Origin: Paracoccaceae bacterium
GTDB taxonomy: Bacteria > Pseudomonadota > Alphaproteobacteria > Rhodobacterales > Rhodobacteraceae
DNA: 64,000 nucleotides
Direction: 5' to 3'
Assembly (NCBI GenBank): GCA_003567315.1
Contig: PWZT01000037.1
Coordinates: forward strand, 62,001-126,000
Shown piece by piece: positions 11,295-21,104 of this stretch. The notes beneath the pieces were generated by a model. The model was not told the DNA's origin. It searched no databases and saw only the letters and a program-made list of their open reading frames with translations. Position 1 is the stretch's first letter. Each line of letters begins with the position of its first letter. A program made the translations under genes and the position numbers.

Positions 11295-11987
11295 ATGCTT
11301 ACGCGCAAACAAATCGAATTGTTACGGCTCATTCACACGCGGATGGAAGCCGATGGCGTGGCCCCTTCTTTCGACGAGATGAAGGATGCACTCGATCTGA
11401 GGTCGAAATCAGGCATTCACCGATTGATCACAGCCTTGGAAGAGCGTGGCTTTATCCGGCGCCTTGCCCACAAGGCACGCGCGATCGAGGTGCTCAAACT
11501 GCCTGATGCGCTGAGCAAGGAAGGTTTTGTTCCAACGGTTCTGGATGGCGGTGCTGTTGGAAAACAGGCCCAGCCCGCAGGCCACATGCCGGTCGAGTCT
11601 GCGGCGCTGGAATTACCGATCATGGGGCGCATCGCTGCAGGCACGCCCATTGAGGCGATCAGCGCGCGGGTGAATGACATCGCCGTCCCGGGCAGCATGC
11701 TGAATGCCCGCTCGGCGCATTATGCGCTGGAGGTCCAGGGCGACTCGATGATTGACCTTGGCATAAATGACGGCGATATCGTCGTCATCCGCGAGCAAGA
11801 CGCAGCCGATAATGGCGACATCGTGGTTGCGCTTGTAGATGGTCATGAAGCGACATTGAAGCGGTTCAAAAGGCAGAATGGCATGATCGCGCTGGAAGCC
11901 GCCAACCCGGCCTATGAAACCCGCCTTTTGCGTGACGATCAGGTGCAGGTGCAGGGACGGCTGGTCGGTCTGATAAGAAGCTATTGA
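11295..11987 (+). CDS. lexA: SOS repressor LexA
   Basis: The 230-residue repressor has an N-terminal winged helix ([17 protein letters not shown], with [22 protein letters not shown]) and a C-terminal S24 self-cleavage domain. The cleavage site Ala-Gly lies in [11 protein letters not shown]. The catalytic Ser is in VQGDSMID and the Lys in EATLKRF. The start at 11295 matches the family N-terminus. It represses DNA-damage genes until RecA stimulates self-cleavage. A canonical SOS box in its promoter shows autoregulation. Confidence 0.97.
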   Translation: MLTRKQIELLRLIHTRMEADGVAPSFDEMKDALDLRSKSGIHRLITALEERGFIRRLAHKARAIEVLKLPDALSKEGFVPTVLDGGAVGKQAQPAGHMPVESAALELPIMGRIAAGTPIEAISARVNDIAVPGSMLNARSAHYALEVQGDSMIDLGINDGDIVVIREQDAADNGDIVVALVDGHEATLKRFKRQNGMIALEAANPAYETRLLRDDQVQVQGRLVGLIRSY

Positions 11988-12225
11988 GTCTCTCGGACGC
12001 CTGGTAGCGCCCATGCGCTATGCGAGACCCGCGTAGCGTGTTGCGTGTGAGGCGACAGAATGCGCCGGAGCGAGGCAGGACAGGGCCGAATTGCACTCTG
12101 AATCGCCGAAAATCAGAGTGTGCCGATCATGCGCTCTATGATCGTTCTCTCCTTTCGAGAACGAACGCCCTTGCTGAGGTGTCGGCGCAGGCTCAAGCGG
12201 CATAATACGATATGATGCAGAGCGG

Positions 12226-13413
12226 TCAGCATCCCTGTGCGTAGCGTGCAGCGTGTTTTCCGGCCCAATACCCGGTAGCGAGACATGCCGTCAGAAGATA
12301 CCCGCCTGTTGGCGCCTCCCAATCCAGCATTTCTCCTGCCAGGAAAACCCCCGGCCAATCCCGCAGCATCAATCCATCATCAACCGCAGCATGCGCGACG
12401 CCACCTGCGGTCGAAATCGCTTCCTCCAGAGGTCGAGGCCCCCGCAGCGGAACTGGCAACGCTTTCAGGGCATTGGCAAGGCAGTTGTCATCCAATGGCA
12501 AAGGGCGCAAGCACTCCATGACCAAGGCATGTCGCACGCCTTCGAGCCGCAAAGCCCTGCGCAAACGGTTTGACACCGAGAGTTTTCGCGGCTGCCGCGA
12601 AAGCCGATGCAACAGGTCGCGCCCGTCCAGATCGGGAAAGAGGTCAATCGTCAGATCAGCCCCTTCACGCAAAGCCCTCGAGAGCGCGTAGATGCCACCC
12701 CCCTCGACGCCGTGCGAAGACACGACAAATTCCGCACGCACTTTCTGCTGGCCTGCCCGCAACGCGACATTTTTCACCGGCTCACCGAAATGAACGCGCA
12801 TATGGGGCGACCAAGCCACATCAAAGCCCATATTAGAAGGCTCGAACTGATTAACGGGAATGCTGCGTTGCTCCAGATGTGGACGCCACGCCCCGTCAGA
12901 ACCAAGCCGCGACCAGCTTGCCCCGCCCAGCGCAAGTACACAGACGCCGGGGCGTATTTCTCGCGGCCCATCCGGTGTTGCGAAAAAGAATTCACCACCG
13001 GTCCAACGCCAGCCACGCCTCAGACCAACGCCCATCATTTCAAGCCGCGCCAGCCAGGTCCGCAGCAAGGGCGAGGCTTTCATGGCACGCGGGAAAACTC
13101 GCCCGGAGGAGCCTGTAAACAGCTCCTGCCCCAGGCTCTCGGCCCAGTCCCGGATTTGTTCTGGGCCAAATTCGCGCAGCATCGGCTCAAGCCATGCTGC
13201 GGCCTCGGTGTATTTTCCAAGCTGTGCGTCAAGGGGCGCCGCATTCAGGAGATTGAGCCCGGATTTTCCCGCCATGAGAAATTTCCGGGCGGGCGATGGT
13301 TTCGCCTCGCAGATCACGACACTGCGCCCTGCACAGGCGAGCGCTTCGGCAGCCATAAGCCCGGCCGGACCTGCGCCTATCACAACTGCGTCGACTGGCT
13401 CTGGCTGAGTCAT
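12226..13413 (-). CDS. FAD/NAD(P)-binding flavoprotein, HI0933/BaiN-like (TIGR03862 type)
   Basis: The 395-residue protein begins with a Rossmann FAD motif (VDAVVIGAGPAGLMAAEALA) and KFLMAGKSGLNLLN, the signature of the HI0933/YhiN/BaiN flavoprotein family. The C-terminus AGEMLDWEAPTGGYLLTACLATGYWAG closes the FAD site. The variant with LFTGSSGRVFP fits the TIGR03862 subgroup. Substrate unknown. I chose ATG 13413 (MTQPEPVDAVVIGAG) with AGG just upstream; the ORF extension overlaps the divergent promoter region. Confidence 0.85.
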   Translation of the reverse strand: MTQPEPVDAVVIGAGPAGLMAAEALACAGRSVVICEAKPSPARKFLMAGKSGLNLLNAAPLDAQLGKYTEAAAWLEPMLREFGPEQIRDWAESLGQELFTGSSGRVFPRAMKASPLLRTWLARLEMMGVGLRRGWRWTGGEFFFATPDGPREIRPGVCVLALGGASWSRLGSDGAWRPHLEQRSIPVNQFEPSNMGFDVAWSPHMRVHFGEPVKNVALRAGQQKVRAEFVVSSHGVEGGGIYALSRALREGADLTIDLFPDLDGRDLLHRLSRQPRKLSVSNRLRRALRLEGVRHALVMECLRPLPLDDNCLANALKALPVPLRGPRPLEEAISTAGGVAHAAVDDGLMLRDWPGVFLAGEMLDWEAPTGGYLLTACLATGYWAGKHAARYAQGC

Positions 13414-13519
13414 CCTGCTTTGACAACGCTTTGAGGCGTCGGAGATATTGCAGTATCGATCTGAACACACATATGATTGGCAATCGAGACGCGAGATGGA
13501 GGCATTGACCATAGAGCCT

Positions 13520-14257
13520 ATGACTCAATTTGCCATCAGTTCATACAATATCCACAAGGCCGTCGGAACCGATTTACGGCGTGATCCCGCAAGAACCGTT
13601 CAGGTCATCGCCGAGCTGGGTGCGGATATTGTCGCCCTTCAGGAGGTGGATCGCCGCTTTGGTGATCGAAGGGGCGTACTTGATCCGGAGGTGCTGCACC
13701 GCGAGACAGGGCTGGATCCGGTCGTTCTGACGGATCGCTTGGGCGCGCGGGCGCATGGCTGGCATGGAAATCTGCTCTTGCTGCGCGGCGCCGAAGTGGA
13801 GCAGGCGCGCGCCGTGACCTTGCCCGGACTGGAGCCAAGAGGCGCAATAATCGCGGATATTCGCATGAATGGCCAGCCACTTCGGATTATTGCTGCGCAT
13901 CTTGGGTTGCTCCACCAATCGCGACTTTTGCAGGCCAAATTCCTGTCGCGCGAGATCGAAGGCGGCGATGGGAGACCAACGCTCGTCATGGGGGATTTCA
14001 ACGAATGGCGGCTTGGCGCCGGATGCTCGCTCATGCCACTGCGTCGTGAGTTGCGTGCAGTCAAGCGCTCCGCCCAGACGATCGCGAGTTTTCCCGCGCA
14101 AATGCCGGTCCTGCCGCTGGACCGGATCATCGGTTGCCGCAAGGCGGAAGTGACCGGGTTGCGCATCCATGACAGTGCGCTTGCGCGCAAGGCGTCGGAC
14201 CATCTGCCCATCACTGCAGGGCTCAGCTTGCCCCGCTTGCAAAGCGCGGTTATGTGA
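13520..14257 (+). CDS. Endonuclease/exonuclease/phosphatase family protein
   Basis: The 245-residue protein has the EEP fold: [10 protein letters not shown] (N-terminal Asn), [13 protein letters not shown] (metal-binding Glu), AAHLGLL (His), VMGDFNEW (Asp/Asn) and [10 protein letters not shown] (catalytic Asp-His). This group acts on phosphodiesters or lipid/inositol phosphates; the substrate here is unknown. The start is uncertain: ATG 13520 gives the family-like N-terminus, while ATG 13496 would add 8 residues. It is divergent from the flavoprotein gene. Confidence 0.8.
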   Translation: MTQFAISSYNIHKAVGTDLRRDPARTVQVIAELGADIVALQEVDRRFGDRRGVLDPEVLHRETGLDPVVLTDRLGARAHGWHGNLLLLRGAEVEQARAVTLPGLEPRGAIIADIRMNGQPLRIIAAHLGLLHQSRLLQAKFLSREIEGGDGRPTLVMGDFNEWRLGAGCSLMPLRRELRAVKRSAQTIASFPAQMPVLPLDRIIGCRKAEVTGLRIHDSALARKASDHLPITAGLSLPRLQSAVM

Positions 14258-14291
14258 GGCGAGGGAAAAACGCAGGTTGCACGAGGGGCGC

Positions 14292-15611
14292 ATGGCCAAG
14301 CCAAAGAAGCTGTTCATCAAGACATATGGATGTCAGATGAATGTCTATGACAGCGAGCGCATGGCCGAAGCGCTCGGCGCCTCGGGCTACGAGACAACCG
14401 CGCATGTCGAAGACGCCGACATGATACTGCTCAACACCTGCCATATTCGCGAGAAAGCGGCCGAGAAAGTCTATTCTGAACTCGGGCGCTTCAAACCATT
14501 GAAAGCCGCGAAGCCCGATCTCAAGATCGGGGTTGCGGGCTGCGTCGCGCAGGCCGAAGGCGAAGAGATCATCCGCCGCCAACCGATGGTCGATCTCGTG
14601 GTCGGGCCGCAGACATATCACAGACTGCCCGCGATGGAAGCAGCGGTGCAACAGGGCCACCGCGCGGTAGACACGGATTTTCCGGAAGACGACAAATTCG
14701 AACATTTACCGAAAGCGCCGCGTGCCAGGCGTGGACCGACAGCATTTCTGACCGTGCAGGAAGGCTGCGACAAGTTCTGCGCCTTCTGCGTGGTGCCGTA
14801 CACGCGCGGCGCGGAAGTCTCCCGCCCCGTCGCGCGTATTCTTGCAGAGGCCGAAGACCTCGTCGCGCGCGGTGTGCGCGAGATCACGCTGCTTGGCCAG
14901 AATGTGAATGCTTATCACGGTGCGGGCTCTGATGGAGTTTGGTCGCTGGCACGGCTGATCCGTGAATTGGCAAAGATCGATGGGCTTGCGCGCATTCGAT
15001 TTACCACATCGCACCCCAACGACATGGATGATGATCTGATCGCCGCGCATGGCGATGAGCCCAAGCTCATGCCGTATCTGCACCTGCCGGTGCAATCGGG
15101 TAGTGATCGCATTCTCAAGGCGATGAACCGCAAACACACGGCGGAGCAGTATCTGCGGATCATCGATAGGCTGCGCGCGGCGCGTCCCGATCTGCTGCTC
15201 TCGGGGGATTTCATCGTGGGCTTTCCCGGCGAGAGCGAAACGGATTTCGAGGATACGCTGGCGCTGGTCCGTACTGTTGGGTATGGGCAGGCCTACAGCT
15301 TCAAATATTCCGCCCGCCCCGGCACCCCTGCGGCAGAGCGCGCCGGCGTGCCTGATGAGGTTGCATCGGAGCGACTGCATCGCTTGCAGGCGCTTTTGTC
15401 GGAGCAACAGCGGGCAGCGCAGGAAGCGATGGTCGGGCGCGAGGTTTCGGTGCTGCTTGAAAAGCCGGGACGCATGCCCGGACAAATGGTCGGCAAATCC
15501 GAGTATCTGCATGCAGTGCATGTTACCGACCCCACGCTCGGGATCGGCGATCTTGTCCGCTTGAAGATTGTCGAAAGCGGTCCAAATTCTCTGGCAGGTA
15601 GGCTTGTCTGA
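14292..15611 (+). CDS. miaB: tRNA-2-methylthio-N6-isopentenyladenosine synthase
   Basis: The 439-residue radical-SAM methylthiotransferase modifies A37 of tRNAs that read UNN codons. The N-terminal cluster Cys residues are in [14 protein letters not shown] and AGCVAQ. The radical SAM motif is [15 protein letters not shown], and a C-terminal TRAM domain follows ([25 protein letters not shown]). The start at 14292 follows GAGGGGCGC. The order miaB-phoH-ybeY-corC-lnt is conserved in many alphaproteobacteria. Confidence 0.97.
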   Translation: MAKPKKLFIKTYGCQMNVYDSERMAEALGASGYETTAHVEDADMILLNTCHIREKAAEKVYSELGRFKPLKAAKPDLKIGVAGCVAQAEGEEIIRRQPMVDLVVGPQTYHRLPAMEAAVQQGHRAVDTDFPEDDKFEHLPKAPRARRGPTAFLTVQEGCDKFCAFCVVPYTRGAEVSRPVARILAEAEDLVARGVREITLLGQNVNAYHGAGSDGVWSLARLIRELAKIDGLARIRFTTSHPNDMDDDLIAAHGDEPKLMPYLHLPVQSGSDRILKAMNRKHTAEQYLRIIDRLRAARPDLLLSGDFIVGFPGESETDFEDTLALVRTVGYGQAYSFKYSARPGTPAAERAGVPDEVASERLHRLQALLSEQQRAAQEAMVGREVSVLLEKPGRMPGQMVGKSEYLHAVHVTDPTLGIGDLVRLKIVESGPNSLAGRLV

Positions 15612-15770
15612 GCAGTCTCGCAAACGTGACGCCAGATATTGTATCACTACGATGAGATTCGCCCCTATCTGGGAAGATTTGGTGCGTTTTTACAAAACAA
15701 GTCTTGCGTGACCGCAGCGCAGTTGGCAGCATTGCAGTATCGACTCGCGGCATCACGCTGCCGCCGCAAA

Positions 15771-15784
15771 GGGAGAATTGCTTG
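15771..15784 (+). promoter_or_regulatory. Ribosome binding site that fixes a TTG start for phoH
   Basis: GGGAG at 15771-15775 lies 6 bases before TTG at 15782. No in-frame ATG occurs in the next 150 codons at a sensible place, so this TTG is the best start for phoH. Confidence 0.7.
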
Positions 15785-16798
15785 GGCATCAGCGCCTTGA
15801 CCCCCCCGCCCGATCCGCGCAACGACGCAGCGCTGCATCTGGAATTCTCGGACAATCGCCTCCTGGTCGATCTCTGTGGCGAATATGATCGCAACCTGAC
15901 GCATCTGGAAAGCCAGCTTGGCGTACAGATCATAAGGCGTGGCAACCAGCTCGACATTCTGGGGCCGGACGACGCCCGCACACAAGCGCGGGACATTCTT
16001 CAGGCGCTGTATCAGCGGCTCGAGGATGGGCACACAGTGGAGGCCGGCGATATTGCAGGGCTGATCCGCATGGGCAGCGCGGCGACGCAGGACGAGGAGC
16101 CCGCAGAACAGCTCGAGATGTTCCGGACAGGTCGGCTGGAAATCCGGACCCGGAAGAAATCCATTTCGCCGCGCACCAAGGCGCAGCAGGATTACACCCG
16201 CGCGCTGATTGCAAACGAGATGAATTTCGGCATCGGCCCGGCCGGGACTGGCAAGACCTATATCGCGGTGGCTGTCGCCGTGCAGATGTTCACCGATGGG
16301 CTGGTCGACAAGATCCTGCTTTCACGCCCGGCCGTCGAGGCCGGGGAGCGGCTGGGCTTTCTGCCCGGCGACATGAAGGAGAAAGTCGACCCCTACATGC
16401 AGCCGCTTTATGACGCACTAAACGATTTCCTGCCCGGCAAGCAGTTGCAAAAGCTGATGGAAGAGCGCCGGATCGAGATCGCGCCGCTCGCCTTCATGCG
16501 CGGGCGCACGCTCTCCAACGCCTTTGTCGTACTCGACGAAGCGCAGAACGCGACCGAGATGCAGATGAAGATGTTTCTCACGCGCCTCGGAGAAGGCTCG
16601 CGCATGGCGATCACGGGCGACCGCAGTCAGGTCGATCTGCCGCGCGGGATGGCCTCGGGCCTGCGGGCTGCGGAGCGCATTCTCGAGGGGGTCGAAGGGA
16701 TCGGCTTCAGCTATTTCACCTCCGCTGATGTGGTGCGTCACCCGCTAGTTGCGCGTATCATACAAGCCTACGAGCGTGATGAGGAAAAGGGTGTCTGA
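15782..16798 (+). CDS. phoH: PhoH-like ATPase
   Basis: The 338-residue protein has a Walker A motif GPAGTGKT (about residue 155), Walker B VVLDEAQNAT and AITGDRSQVDLP, the standard PhoH core. An N-terminal KH-like region (LESQLGVQIIRRGNQLDILG) suggests RNA binding. PhoH proteins next to ybeY are linked to RNA processing or ribosome quality control. The TTG start is set by a clear GGGAG; the ORF-track extension to 15704 has no support. Its stop overlaps ybeY. Confidence 0.92.
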   Translation: MGISALTPPPDPRNDAALHLEFSDNRLLVDLCGEYDRNLTHLESQLGVQIIRRGNQLDILGPDDARTQARDILQALYQRLEDGHTVEAGDIAGLIRMGSAATQDEEPAEQLEMFRTGRLEIRTRKKSISPRTKAQQDYTRALIANEMNFGIGPAGTGKTYIAVAVAVQMFTDGLVDKILLSRPAVEAGERLGFLPGDMKEKVDPYMQPLYDALNDFLPGKQLQKLMEERRIEIAPLAFMRGRTLSNAFVVLDEAQNATEMQMKMFLTRLGEGSRMAITGDRSQVDLPRGMASGLRAAERILEGVEGIGFSYFTSADVVRHPLVARIIQAYERDEEKGV

Positions 16799-17324
16799 GC
16801 CCGCTCTGGTAGAGGTCATTATCGAGGAAGCGCGCTGGCATGAGGATGCGCTGGCCGCATGTGCGAACGCAGCCGCCCGCGCGACATTTCGGCATCTTGA
16901 ACTGGTGCCCACGCATTTTGAAATAGCACTTCTGGCCTGCAATGATGCTCGCATCGCCGAACTCAACCAGGCGTTTCGCGGAAAAGCCGCTCCGACCAAT
17001 GTGCTGAGCTGGCCTGCCTGGGATTTGAGCGCGTCGAACGAGGGCGGTATGCCGGACTTGCCCGAATATGGCACGCCGGAAGACCCCGAGCCGCTGGGTG
17101 ACATAGCCTTGGCATATGAAACCTGCGCGCGCGAGGCGCAGGAGCAGGGCAAGACATTTGATGCGCATGTCACACATCTGATCGTCCATTCAGTGCTGCA
17201 TCTGCTGGGATTCGATCATGGTCGTGACAAAGATGCCGCGCTTATGGAAGAAACCGAGATAAAGATACTTGCACAACTTGGGGTTCAGAACCCATATGAG
17301 GATGGGGCCGAGATGCCCCTGTGA
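16791..17324 (+). CDS. ybeY: Endoribonuclease YbeY (rRNA maturation)
   Basis: The 177-residue metalloprotein carries the YbeY zinc motif HLIVHSVLHLLGFDHGRD (His-x3-His-x5-His). It takes part in 16S rRNA 3' end maturation and late 70S quality control. I chose the GTG at 16791 because GAGGAAAAGG lies directly upstream; ATG 16779 is an alternative that adds 4 residues. It overlaps the phoH stop by 8 bases, which implies coupling. Confidence 0.93.
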   Translation: MSEPALVEVIIEEARWHEDALAACANAAARATFRHLELVPTHFEIALLACNDARIAELNQAFRGKAAPTNVLSWPAWDLSASNEGGMPDLPEYGTPEDPEPLGDIALAYETCAREAQEQGKTFDAHVTHLIVHSVLHLLGFDHGRDKDAALMEETEIKILAQLGVQNPYEDGAEMPL

Positions 17325-17339
17325 CACCGGAAAGGAACG

Positions 17340-18212
17340 ATGGGCGATACCAGCGACGGATCTAGAGCAGCGCAGCGCGCGCTTCCCGATCCTGTAGAAA
17401 ATGAAACGCGCGGCCTCTTTGGCCGCCTGTTTGATGCCTTGACCCCCGATGACGAAGATGGCCCGGAGCGCGCCCGCGCGCTCGGACAGACCCTGCCGGG
17501 TCTGGCCAATCTGCAGCGCCTGAAGGTGCAGGATGTGGCGATCCCCAAGGCCGAGATCATCGCGATCGAGAAAGGCGCCGACCTGTCCGAGATCGTCGCC
17601 CAGTTTCGTGAGTCGGGCTATTCGCGCATCCCGGTCTATGACGAGACGCTCGATACGCCGCTAGGGCTTTTGCTGCTGAAGGATCTGGCCTTGCAATACG
17701 GGTTCAATGGCCATCATGCGATCGAACTGGACGGCATCCTGCGCCCCATTCTCTATGTCCCGCCTTCGATGCCGCTCTCGGTGCTGTTGCGCAAGATGCA
17801 GGCGGAGCGGACACATTTCGCGCTGGTGATCGATGAATATGGCGGCGTCGATGGCCTCGTCACGATCGAGGATCTGCTGGAACAAGTCGTCGGCGAAATC
17901 GAGGATGAGCACGACACCGAGGAAGAGGACGATATCGTCTTCGAGAGCAGCAAGAGCCTTCTGGCCAATGCCCGCACCTCGCTGAGCGATCTCGAGAAGG
18001 CACTCGGCTTCGCGCTGACCGAACCCGATGAAGACGAAGATATCGACACGCTGGGCGGTCTGGTCTTCCTGCTCTCGGGCCGTGTGCCCGTGCGCGGCGA
18101 GGTAATCGCGCATCCCTCGGGGCTGGAACTGGAAGTGATCGAGGCAGAGCCACGGCGCATCAAGCGTCTGCGCATCCATCTGCCCGAAGCCCTGCGCGAC
18201 GCGGCGCAGTAA
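17340..18212 (+). CDS. corC: CorC/HlyC family transporter-associated CBS protein
   Basis: The 290-residue cytosolic protein has paired CBS domains (VQDVAIPKAEIIAIEKG... and THFALVIDEYGGVDGLVTIEDLLEQVVGEIEDEHD) and a C-terminal CorC/HlyC domain (about 205-285, TLGGLVFLLSGRVPVRGEVI). Members modulate cobalt/magnesium transport or act as regulatory subunits; the N-terminal DUF21 membrane domain is absent, as in CorC. AAGGA precedes the ATG. It sits between ybeY and lnt in the conserved order. Confidence 0.88.
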   Translation: MGDTSDGSRAAQRALPDPVENETRGLFGRLFDALTPDDEDGPERARALGQTLPGLANLQRLKVQDVAIPKAEIIAIEKGADLSEIVAQFRESGYSRIPVYDETLDTPLGLLLLKDLALQYGFNGHHAIELDGILRPILYVPPSMPLSVLLRKMQAERTHFALVIDEYGGVDGLVTIEDLLEQVVGEIEDEHDTEEEDDIVFESSKSLLANARTSLSDLEKALGFALTEPDEDEDIDTLGGLVFLLSGRVPVRGEVIAHPSGLELEVIEAEPRRIKRLRIHLPEALRDAAQ

Positions 18213-18231
18213 CGCAGGAGCATCCGGCCAC

Positions 18232-19755
18232 GTGCGCCAGTCGCAAGCATCTCCGTGGCAGGACCGCGCACGCATGACAGGCGTCTATGGGGGTCTGGGC
18301 GTACTGGCCGCGGCTGGGCAGGCGCCGCTGGGCTGGTGGTGGATGTCGATCGCGGCCCTGTTCGCGATTATGCTGGCGTTGCCAATGGCGGGCAGCACAC
18401 GCGCATGGGCCGCGCGCATGTGGCTCGCGGGGACAGGTAATTTCGGCGCCTCGCTTTTCTGGATTGTCGAGCCGTTTTTCATCGAGCCCGAAATCCATGG
18501 CTGGATGGCCCCTTTCGCGCTCATCCTCATGGCCGGTGGCATGGCCCTGTTCTGGGCGCTGAGCGGCGCGCTGGCGGCCGTCGTCACCCATGGCCGCGCA
18601 AGACTGGTGGCGCTTGCCGGGATCATGCTTGGCGCTGAATTGCTGCGCGGATGGGTGTTTACCGGATTTCCCTGGGCGATGCTGGGCCACGCCTTCGTGG
18701 GCACGCCAGTGATGCAAATCGCGGCCCTTGCCGGTGCCGGTGGGCTGAGCCTTCTGGTGCTCGTCGCCGCCACCTTGCCAGCGCTTGGCGTCACTTGGCC
18801 GCAACGCTTCCTGGGTGCGGGCCTTGCGGCTGGCATGCTCGGGCTCGGATGGCTCTGGGGCAGCGCACAAACTTCGCTCCCGGACGACCGGGCGGAGATC
18901 GTCCGGCTGGCACAGCCCAACGCTCCGCAGGCCGAGAAGTGGCAGGAAGACAACATCTTCCGCTTCTTCGACAGGCTTCTGGATCAGACCGCGTTCCCGG
19001 CCGACCCTGCACCCGATCTGGTGCTCTGGCCGGAAACATCGGTGCCGTTTCTGCTGGAATACCCGGGCGATGGGTTGACCATGATGGCTGACGCCGCCCA
19101 GCTGCACGGCAATGACACGCTGCTCGGGTTCGGGGTCCAGCGGCTGGAAGCGGATCGGTTTTTCAATTCGCTGGCGGTGCTGACCACTGATGAAGAGATC
19201 ACGCATATCTATGACAAGCATCATCTGGTGCCATTCGGCGAGTATATTCCCTTCTCCGACTGGCTACTTGGCACACCGATCGCGGGGCTCGCGGGGCAAG
19301 CGCTGCGCGGCTATAGCCCCGGCCCCGGCCCGGTGCTTCTGGATTTGGGTAGCCTTGGCACTGTGCTGCCGCTGATCTGCTACGAGTCGATCTTCCCGCG
19401 CCATCTGCGCACCACAGAACGCCCCGACTGGGTGCTTCAGATCACCAATGACGCATGGTTCGGTGAAATCACTGGCCCGTTTCAGCATCTGGCGCAAGCG
19501 CGCTTGCGCGCAGTCGAGCAGGGTCTGCCGGTCTTGCGCGCGGCCAACACAGGCGTTTCGGCCGTGATCGACGCGCGCGGGGGGATCACGGCATCGCTCG
19601 CGCTGAACGAAACGGGCTTTCTGGACGCCCGAATACCGGGCGCTTTGCCTGCCACTCCATATGCGCGGCTCGGAGACTGGCCACTGATCGGCGTGCTGGC
19701 CCTGACGATCCTTGGCGCTTTCTCGGCAGGCAGGCTCAGCCGTCGCAGATATTGA
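18232..19755 (+). CDS. lnt: Apolipoprotein N-acyltransferase
   Basis: The 507-residue membrane enzyme adds the third acyl chain to bacterial lipoproteins in the periplasmic leaflet. Several N-terminal membrane helices are followed by a nitrilase domain with the catalytic triad in LWPETSVP (Glu), DKHHLVPFGEYIP (Lys) and PLICYESIFP (Cys). A last helix (LIGVLALTILGAFSAG) lies at the C-terminus. The GTG at 18232 is preceded at 11 bases by AGGAG. The 3' end overlaps the convergent gene by 20 bases. Confidence 0.95.
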   Translation: MRQSQASPWQDRARMTGVYGGLGVLAAAGQAPLGWWWMSIAALFAIMLALPMAGSTRAWAARMWLAGTGNFGASLFWIVEPFFIEPEIHGWMAPFALILMAGGMALFWALSGALAAVVTHGRARLVALAGIMLGAELLRGWVFTGFPWAMLGHAFVGTPVMQIAALAGAGGLSLLVLVAATLPALGVTWPQRFLGAGLAAGMLGLGWLWGSAQTSLPDDRAEIVRLAQPNAPQAEKWQEDNIFRFFDRLLDQTAFPADPAPDLVLWPETSVPFLLEYPGDGLTMMADAAQLHGNDTLLGFGVQRLEADRFFNSLAVLTTDEEITHIYDKHHLVPFGEYIPFSDWLLGTPIAGLAGQALRGYSPGPGPVLLDLGSLGTVLPLICYESIFPRHLRTTERPDWVLQITNDAWFGEITGPFQHLAQARLRAVEQGLPVLRAANTGVSAVIDARGGITASLALNETGFLDARIPGALPATPYARLGDWPLIGVLALTILGAFSAGRLSRRRY

Positions 19756-20776
19756 GCAGGCTGACCCATTGCCCGTCGGTCAACAGCGCAGCCGAAGCCG
19801 CCTCACCGCTGAGGGGATCGCCTTCGCGTAGAGCGGTGCTGATCTGGTCCAGCGATGGATCGAGTTGAAACGGATTATCGACAAAGGGGCGCGTGGATAA
19901 TTCCGCCCGGGCAAAGCGTTCGAGCACAGCATCCGCATCGGGCGCGGGCAAAGTTGAGCGCATCAGAACCTCTGCATAGCCTTGAGTTGCAGAAACCGGC
20001 AGATCGGCCGAGGTCAGAAGCCGGAAGGTGGCGAGCACACCGGCATGGCGCAAAAGCGGGTGCAACGGGTCATGCTCGGCGCTGCGTTGCGCCGCCAAAA
20101 GCAGCGCTCCCGCAAGCGCCTCGGGGCTTTCGGCCTCGTCCAGAAGACGCGCATCTATGATGAAGATGCGGCCCATCACATGTTGCACGCGCGGTTGCTG
20201 CGATGGCAAATCCTGCATGACGACAATCTGGGCGGGGGATTGAAACAGCCTGCGCTGCAGGATCGCAAGTGCGGGTGCAGCGTAGCTGCTCTGGCAATTC
20301 CGAGCGCCTCCTTGCAGCAATTCATGGCGCAGGCGTTCGCCGAGTTCCATCCGCTTGGGCATCGGAACCACTGATGCGGTGTGTGTCTGAAGCGCTGACG
20401 GTACGACCAGCGCCGTTATGATAAGCCCCAATAACGCAATCCCGGCCAAAATCGGTTTGCGCAACCGCGAAAGCAGGGAGCGCGGCGGCATGAGCGCGGC
20501 CTGTACCACCTTGAGCGCATCGATAAGCCAATCATCATCGAGTTCGAGCGTTTCATCCCGCTCAGCGTCAGGGGAAAATAGCGCAGGACGCTTGCCCGGA
20601 TTGAGACGGGTAACAGCCGGAAGCGACCAATGGCTGAGCACTTGCAGACTGCGCGCATCGGAAATCACGAGTGTCGCATCGCCAAAGCTGACGACGACCT
20701 CGCGGCGCTGCTCACTATCGGAAGGCGCCCAGAGACCTGTCCCCTCCAGTTTGCTGTATTTCTCAAGCGCGGTCAT
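19736..20776 (-). CDS. Membrane protein with degenerate M48-like peptidase domain
   Basis: The 346-residue protein has an N-terminal soluble region, one membrane helix (ILAGIALLGLIITALVVPSAL, about 110-130) and a C-terminal domain laid out like M48 zinc peptidases. MPKRMELGERLRHELL and IFIIDARLLDEAESPEALAGALL match the arrangement before the active helix. Where an M48 enzyme has HExxH, this one reads LLLAAQRSAEHDP, so the zinc site is lost. It is probably a non-catalytic homologue. That reading rests on pattern resemblance and would need structure prediction. The stop overlaps lnt. Confidence 0.6.
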   Translation of the reverse strand: MTALEKYSKLEGTGLWAPSDSEQRREVVVSFGDATLVISDARSLQVLSHWSLPAVTRLNPGKRPALFSPDAERDETLELDDDWLIDALKVVQAALMPPRSLLSRLRKPILAGIALLGLIITALVVPSALQTHTASVVPMPKRMELGERLRHELLQGGARNCQSSYAAPALAILQRRLFQSPAQIVVMQDLPSQQPRVQHVMGRIFIIDARLLDEAESPEALAGALLLAAQRSAEHDPLHPLLRHAGVLATFRLLTSADLPVSATQGYAEVLMRSTLPAPDADAVLERFARAELSTRPFVDNPFQLDPSLDQISTALREGDPLSGEAASAALLTDGQWVSLLNICDG

Positions 20777-21104
20777 GCCGCTTGCCTGCTCTTGTTGTTT
20801 CGCGCAAGTCTATATCATCGTTCGATCCAAGACCAGAAGTCACGCGTCACGCAACTGTGCAAATCGTTGGGCTCCTGAACCCCGCGCGCAAATGGTCTTG
20901 TACCGCGCCGGCCCGCCGGCGGCGGCGCCAGCTCAAAAGCCCATCTTTTCTTGCCTAGCCGCGGCGGCTTCTTGCTTGCACGGCAAGGCAAATGCCACGG
21001 GAAGGCCATAATCCGTGCCTCATTGTGCCACGTTGTTAATGGTTAATGAAAAATGACCCCAGTCTTGTAACGCGCCCCAGCCCAGACAGTCAGAGGAACA
21101 GCAC
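20777..21104. other. Intergenic region, 328 bases, divergent promoters
   Basis: The region lies between two divergent genes. It holds a GC-rich inverted-repeat patch near 20905-20935 and a direct repeat GTTAATGGTTAATG shortly before the Hint-like gene. No coding sequence or RNA gene is supported. Confidence 0.6.

Noticed and set aside
12010-12035. TAGCGC-CCAT-GCGCTA hairpin after lexA as a terminator
   Set aside because: The stem is only 6 pairs with no T-tract; too weak to call.
13447-13459. 13-base sequence ATTGCAGTATCGA shared with 15730-15742
   Set aside because: In 64 kb dozens of 13-base matches are expected by chance, and the flanks do not agree.
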